From Paludibacteraceae bacterium (GTDB lineage Bacteria > Bacteroidota > Bacteroidia > Bacteroidales > Paludibacteraceae), in assembly GCA_024401535.1 (NCBI GenBank), contig JAKSKX010000001.1:124001-188000 (forward strand): a stretch of DNA of 64,000 bases, read 5' to 3'. Positions 61,191-64,000 of this stretch are shown in pieces. The number at the start of each line of letters is the position of its first letter. The stretch's first letter is position 1. The notes under the pieces were generated by a model. The model did no database searches, was not told the DNA's origin, and was given only the letters and a program-made list of their open reading frames with translations. The translations under genes were made by a program, and so were the position numbers.

Positions 61191-61973
61191 ATGAGATTGA
61201 AATATTGTTCATTAGGTTCCGGTTCAAGTGGAAATCTTTACTTGATTTCGGATGGACAAACAAACATATTCGTGGATTTGGGAATCAGATGCAAGTATGT
61301 CAAGGCTTTTTTGGATGATCTTGGCATGAGTTTTTCTGATATTTCGGGTGCGCTTATTACTCATTCTCATAAGGATCATACTGTTGGCTTGCCTACGACA
61401 ATAAAAAAGTTTGCTGTTCCGGCATATATGACACAGACTTGTGTGAAAGATGCTGAGAGCAGAAATCGTGCCAATATTGATAGAACAAGTGTTCGCTATT
61501 TCGAATCAGGTGAAACTTTTAGAATAGGTACATTTACTGTTACTGCGTATAAAGTTCAGCATGACACTCCAGATTGCCATTCTTTTATTATTAAGAGTGA
61601 TAACGGTGTGTCTCTTGCATTATCTACTGACTTAGGAAGCGTTCCTTCTTCTCTCCAAAGTGCGATGAAGGAATGTGACGTTGTAATACTGGAAAGTAAC
61701 TATTCCTTGACTATGTTGCCATTGAGCGGCTATCCTCTAATATTGCAGGAACGAATTAATTCTGATCATGGTCATTTGTCCAACGACCAGTGTGCTGAAG
61801 TTTTGAAGTCACTTATTGATACGAAGGTGAGGTATGCTCATTTAGCTCATATTTCAAAAGAAAGCAATACTCAAGATATAGCATTGAAGTATGCGCAACG
61901 AATAGTAGGAGATAAATTCCATGTATCTGCATTTCCAAGAACGTCCAAGTCTGAGATATTTGAAATAGACTAA
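61191..61973 (+). CDS. MBL-fold metallohydrolase, YycJ/WalJ-like
   Basis: A 260-residue metallo-beta-lactamase-fold protein. It begins MRLKYCSLGSGSSGNLYLI, whose segment LGSGSSGN is typical of YycJ-type enzymes. Zinc ligands are His58, His60, Asp62 and His63 in HSHKDH, with ALSTDLGSV, VILESNY and LAHISKESN later. In Firmicutes, YycJ is a 5'-exonuclease linked to DNA repair and cell-wall control. The role here is inferred by homology. The stop codon lies in a palindrome (61969-61982). Confidence 0.9.
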   Translation: MRLKYCSLGSGSSGNLYLISDGQTNIFVDLGIRCKYVKAFLDDLGMSFSDISGALITHSHKDHTVGLPTTIKKFAVPAYMTQTCVKDAESRNRANIDRTSVRYFESGETFRIGTFTVTAYKVQHDTPDCHSFIIKSDNGVSLALSTDLGSVPSSLQSAMKECDVVILESNYSLTMLPLSGYPLILQERINSDHGHLSNDQCAEVLKSLIDTKVRYAHLAHISKESNTQDIALKYAQRIVGDKFHVSAFPRTSKSEIFEID

Positions 61974-61982
61974 ACGTTTAGT
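61969..61982. repeat. 14-bp perfect palindrome at the MBL stop codon
   Basis: ACTAAACGTTTAGT includes the TAA stop. It has no loop and no T run, so it is more like a protein-binding site than a terminator. Confidence 0.6.
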
Positions 61983-62008
61983 ACCTATTCCTTAACATTA
62001 ATACACGT

Positions 62009-62016
62009 TACTTTTG
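62009..62016 (+). promoter_or_regulatory. Upstream -7 element for 62115 gene
   Basis: TACTTTTG followed by C, about 100 bp ahead of the start codon. Confidence 0.4.
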
Positions 62017-62045
62017 CAATTGCCTGAAATTTAACTGAAAAAATG

Positions 62046-62075
62046 TTGCAGTTAATGGGTATTTTTGTAATTTTG
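62046..62075 (+). promoter_or_regulatory. Proximal promoter for 62115 gene
   Basis: TTG at 62046-62048 and TAATTTTG at 62068-62075, 19 bp apart, 39 bp ahead of the ATG. Confidence 0.5.
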
Positions 62076-62114
62076 TAACGGAAATTTAGAATAACAAGAA
62101 CTTATTTACATACA

Positions 62115-63728
62115 ATGTCTTATATGAGACTTCCAATTATAGCTAAGCTATTACTATGCGAAGTGCTTCTGTTGGCTACAAATACGAATACTTTCGCCAT
62201 AGATTCGCGTATAGATACAGAGGACCTTCAACTGATTCCATTTGCGGAAGAGGATAAGATGATTTCTGATTCTGATTCATCTCTTATCAATAATTCCAGT
62301 ACAAATTTTGCTGAGTTTGCATGCCAAGATTCTTCTTTTCTTAGAAAGAAAGAATTGTATGATCTTGCAATGCAATGCTATAGACGTTCACGTCTTACAG
62401 AAGCTGCATATTATTTTGCAGAAGCAAGAGATGCGGATGATAAGTTATCTGCGAATGACTATCTTTATTTGACAAATTTTGCTCTTCAGCGTCATCGTAA
62501 GGCACTTTCTAATATTAGGCATATTTCCCAATATCAGATGTCGTATTTGACAAAGGGACAGCGTTTGAAACTTGGTCTGCAGTCTGAATTGGGTGCTAAT
62601 TGTTTCTGGGACGATGGAAAATCTATCCTTTATAGAGATGTTATTTCTCCGTACAATGAACATTACTCTTTGGCTCATCAGAATTCCGGTACCTTGCTTG
62701 TTGCTCATGCTGTCGGAAAGTATTCTGTTCTATCGCACTCATTTGATATCCTAGATCATAACATTGATGCTTCTCTTTCTCATTTCGAAAAGACAGATTC
62801 CATATATCGTCTTCATTACAATATTTTCCAGTATCGTCAGCGTTGGGATATTCAAGTTGGTAACCATGGATTGTTATCATTATCAGGTGCTGTAGGCTGG
62901 AACGTGGATGAGCGTTTCAATTATTCCGACCAGATAAAAGTATGGGGTGGTGCAGAAACTTTGCATATTTTCTGGAATCAGCGTAGAGATCTTGATTTCG
63001 AGACTGATCCGGTTGTTGACCCTTCCTTGGAACCTTCTGAATATGATAATTGGCTAATAAAAACTATAGTCTATTACCGTGAAGGTGTCGTTTCTCAGCA
63101 AGATGCTATTGATAAAATTGACAAGTTACCTCCTTCAATAGTAGAAAACATTTGGAATAGTTATAGGGATAATTGGCATAACGAAGAGCTTGCTAAGTTT
63201 AAGAAACATGTCTCTAATTCCTATTCCCTTGGTCTTGCATACAGATTAGACCTTAAGGAAAATTCTCCTGAAATTTCCTACAATGTTAACAGAAACCAGC
63301 ATAGAGCTTTGCGAACAATGAAGCTTGCAAATACATTCTATGTAAAGGCAAACAGGAATCTGTATTTCACTCCTTTTTTCAGTTACGTATGGAGAGAGGG
63401 TATGGATCATAATCCAATAATAGGAATGACTGTAGGAGGCAAGATTATCCATCCTATCTACTACGAATGCCATTACCAACGAGGTAATACACTGCTTTCG
63501 GCAAGTGATATCGGATATTCTTTCAATACTTTGTACAAAACAACACATGAGGGATGGATTAAGCTAATCATTCCTTTAGTTGATGATTATGGAAAGTTCT
63601 CTATAAGATTCGGTTTCCAAGATTTGTACACTCATGACTATATGATTAACAGATATGGAAAGCTTGTAAACCTAGAGCTCAAGTCTGTTACAATTCCAGT
63701 TAGGTTTACTTATTCACATTGTTTCTAA
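62115..63728 (+). CDS. Exported protein of unknown function, possible outer-membrane barrel
   Basis: A 537-residue protein. A signal peptide covers about 1-29 (ending NTFA). Residues 70-160 are helical, with a TPR-like stretch (AMQCYRRSRLTEAAYYFAEARDAD). From about 165 the chain alternates short aromatic-rich strands (for example HNIFQYRQRWDIQVG, TFYVKANRNLYFTPFFSYVWREG) and ends in an aromatic strand VRFTYSHCF. A terminal Phe and alternating aromatic pattern suggest a beta-barrel. I do not recognise the family. A second in-frame ATG at 62124 could be the true start. The next gene, also exported and TPR-like, begins 13 bp later. Confidence 0.75.
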   Translation: MSYMRLPIIAKLLLCEVLLLATNTNTFAIDSRIDTEDLQLIPFAEEDKMISDSDSSLINNSSTNFAEFACQDSSFLRKKELYDLAMQCYRRSRLTEAAYYFAEARDADDKLSANDYLYLTNFALQRHRKALSNIRHISQYQMSYLTKGQRLKLGLQSELGANCFWDDGKSILYRDVISPYNEHYSLAHQNSGTLLVAHAVGKYSVLSHSFDILDHNIDASLSHFEKTDSIYRLHYNIFQYRQRWDIQVGNHGLLSLSGAVGWNVDERFNYSDQIKVWGGAETLHIFWNQRRDLDFETDPVVDPSLEPSEYDNWLIKTIVYYREGVVSQQDAIDKIDKLPPSIVENIWNSYRDNWHNEELAKFKKHVSNSYSLGLAYRLDLKENSPEISYNVNRNQHRALRTMKLANTFYVKANRNLYFTPFFSYVWREGMDHNPIIGMTVGGKIIHPIYYECHYQRGNTLLSASDIGYSFNTLYKTTHEGWIKLIIPLVDDYGKFSIRFGFQDLYTHDYMINRYGKLVNLELKSVTIPVRFTYSHCF

Positions 63729-63741
63729 AATTAGTGTAGCT

Positions 63742-64000
63742 ATGAAAAGACGATTTTTATTATTGCTCTTTGCTATACTGAGTTTGTATGTGAAGGCTGA
63801 TGACGAGGACTACGCTTCAAAATTTATACAGAGTTACAAGAAGGAGCAGAGTGGTGATATTCCAGGTGCTATCTCTGTAATGACTACTGTATATACTGAT
63901 TGCTATGAGAAATACATTAGATTGGGAGAGTTGCATTATAGGAATAACGACTATATCTCTGCTTTAAGAAGCTTCCAGCTTGCATTGGAATTTAAGCCGC
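63742..64000 (+). CDS. Exported TPR protein, cut by window end
   Basis: The visible 86 residues begin MKRRFLLLLFAILSLYVKA, a signal peptide, followed by tetratricopeptide-like helices (SGDIPGAISVMTTVYTDCYEKYIRLGELHYRNN, in which GELHYRNNDYISALRSF fits the TPR pattern). The gene continues beyond the window. Close spacing to the preceding exported protein suggests a two-gene unit acting together in the envelope. Confidence 0.75.
   Translation, partial: MKRRFLLLLFAILSLYVKADDEDYASKFIQSYKKEQSGDIPGAISVMTTVYTDCYEKYIRLGELHYRNNDYISALRSFQLALEFKP

Overview
The window is from a member of the Bacteroidota, almost certainly order Bacteroidales (gut, rumen or oral type). The signs are: promoters with the Bacteroidota -7 element TAnnTTTG (often followed by C) and a -33 TTTG/TTG; a short primary sigma factor lacking region 1.1; BspA-type leucine-rich-repeat lipoproteins; a type IX secretion (Por) sorting domain on an esterase; and families typical of the phylum (GSCFA, DUF5683, DUF349, PiT with a PhoU-like tail). 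Gene density is normal for a chromosome. No rRNA, tRNA, CRISPR array or intact insertion sequence was found.

Layout. 1-6300: truncated pyrB (-), a 42-bp tandem repeat array, a BspA lipoprotein, a zinc-ribbon lipoprotein, lon and rpoD. 6300-11000: a decayed BspA relic, a large BspA lipoprotein, ribD and an rRNA uracil methyltransferase, all on the minus strand. 11000-15500: mltG with an M16 peptidase, a thioredoxin-like protein without its cysteines, and murA with Asp at the usual catalytic Cys position. 15900-23650: a secreted protein with a diversity-generating-retroelement-like C-terminus, a four-module esterase, a BAX-inhibitor-1 homologue, manC, cstA and a second protein with a hypervariable-looking C-terminus. 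23700-28050: an N-degron operon clpS-clpA-aat with a GSCFA gene. 28100-31600: a tail-specific protease and an AspT/YidE transporter.

31900-39650 is a phosphate cluster: phoR-phoB-like two-component genes diverge from a small acidic ORF, ppk1, ppx/gppA and a PiT transporter fused to a PhoU-like domain. The divergent spacer holds two sets of 7-bp direct repeats with an 11-bp period, the geometry of a Pho box. 39650-40550 is an unexplained spacer. 40570-52900 is mainly housekeeping: DUF349 protein, an RluB-type pseudouridine synthase with a prion-like N-terminus, LysM glucosaminidase, aminotransferase, LolC/E-like permease, Dabb protein, DsbD, nitroreductase, carboxynorspermidine synthase and methionine aminopeptidase.

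53250-55990 is the most unusual stretch. A consensus promoter, about 295 nt of highly structured sequence with a possible pseudoknot, and an intrinsic terminator look like a free-standing non-coding RNA. It is followed at once by an EcoRI-type DNA adenine methyltransferase gene with a hairpin abutting its start codon, and by a DUF262-HNH nuclease gene. This reads as a restriction-modification or defence module with an associated RNA of unknown role. 56000-64000: C11 peptidase lipoprotein, parAB, DUF5683, MltD-like transglycosylase, an MBL-fold hydrolase, an uncharacterised probable outer-membrane protein and a truncated TPR gene.

All family assignments are from reading motifs by eye; no database search was possible.
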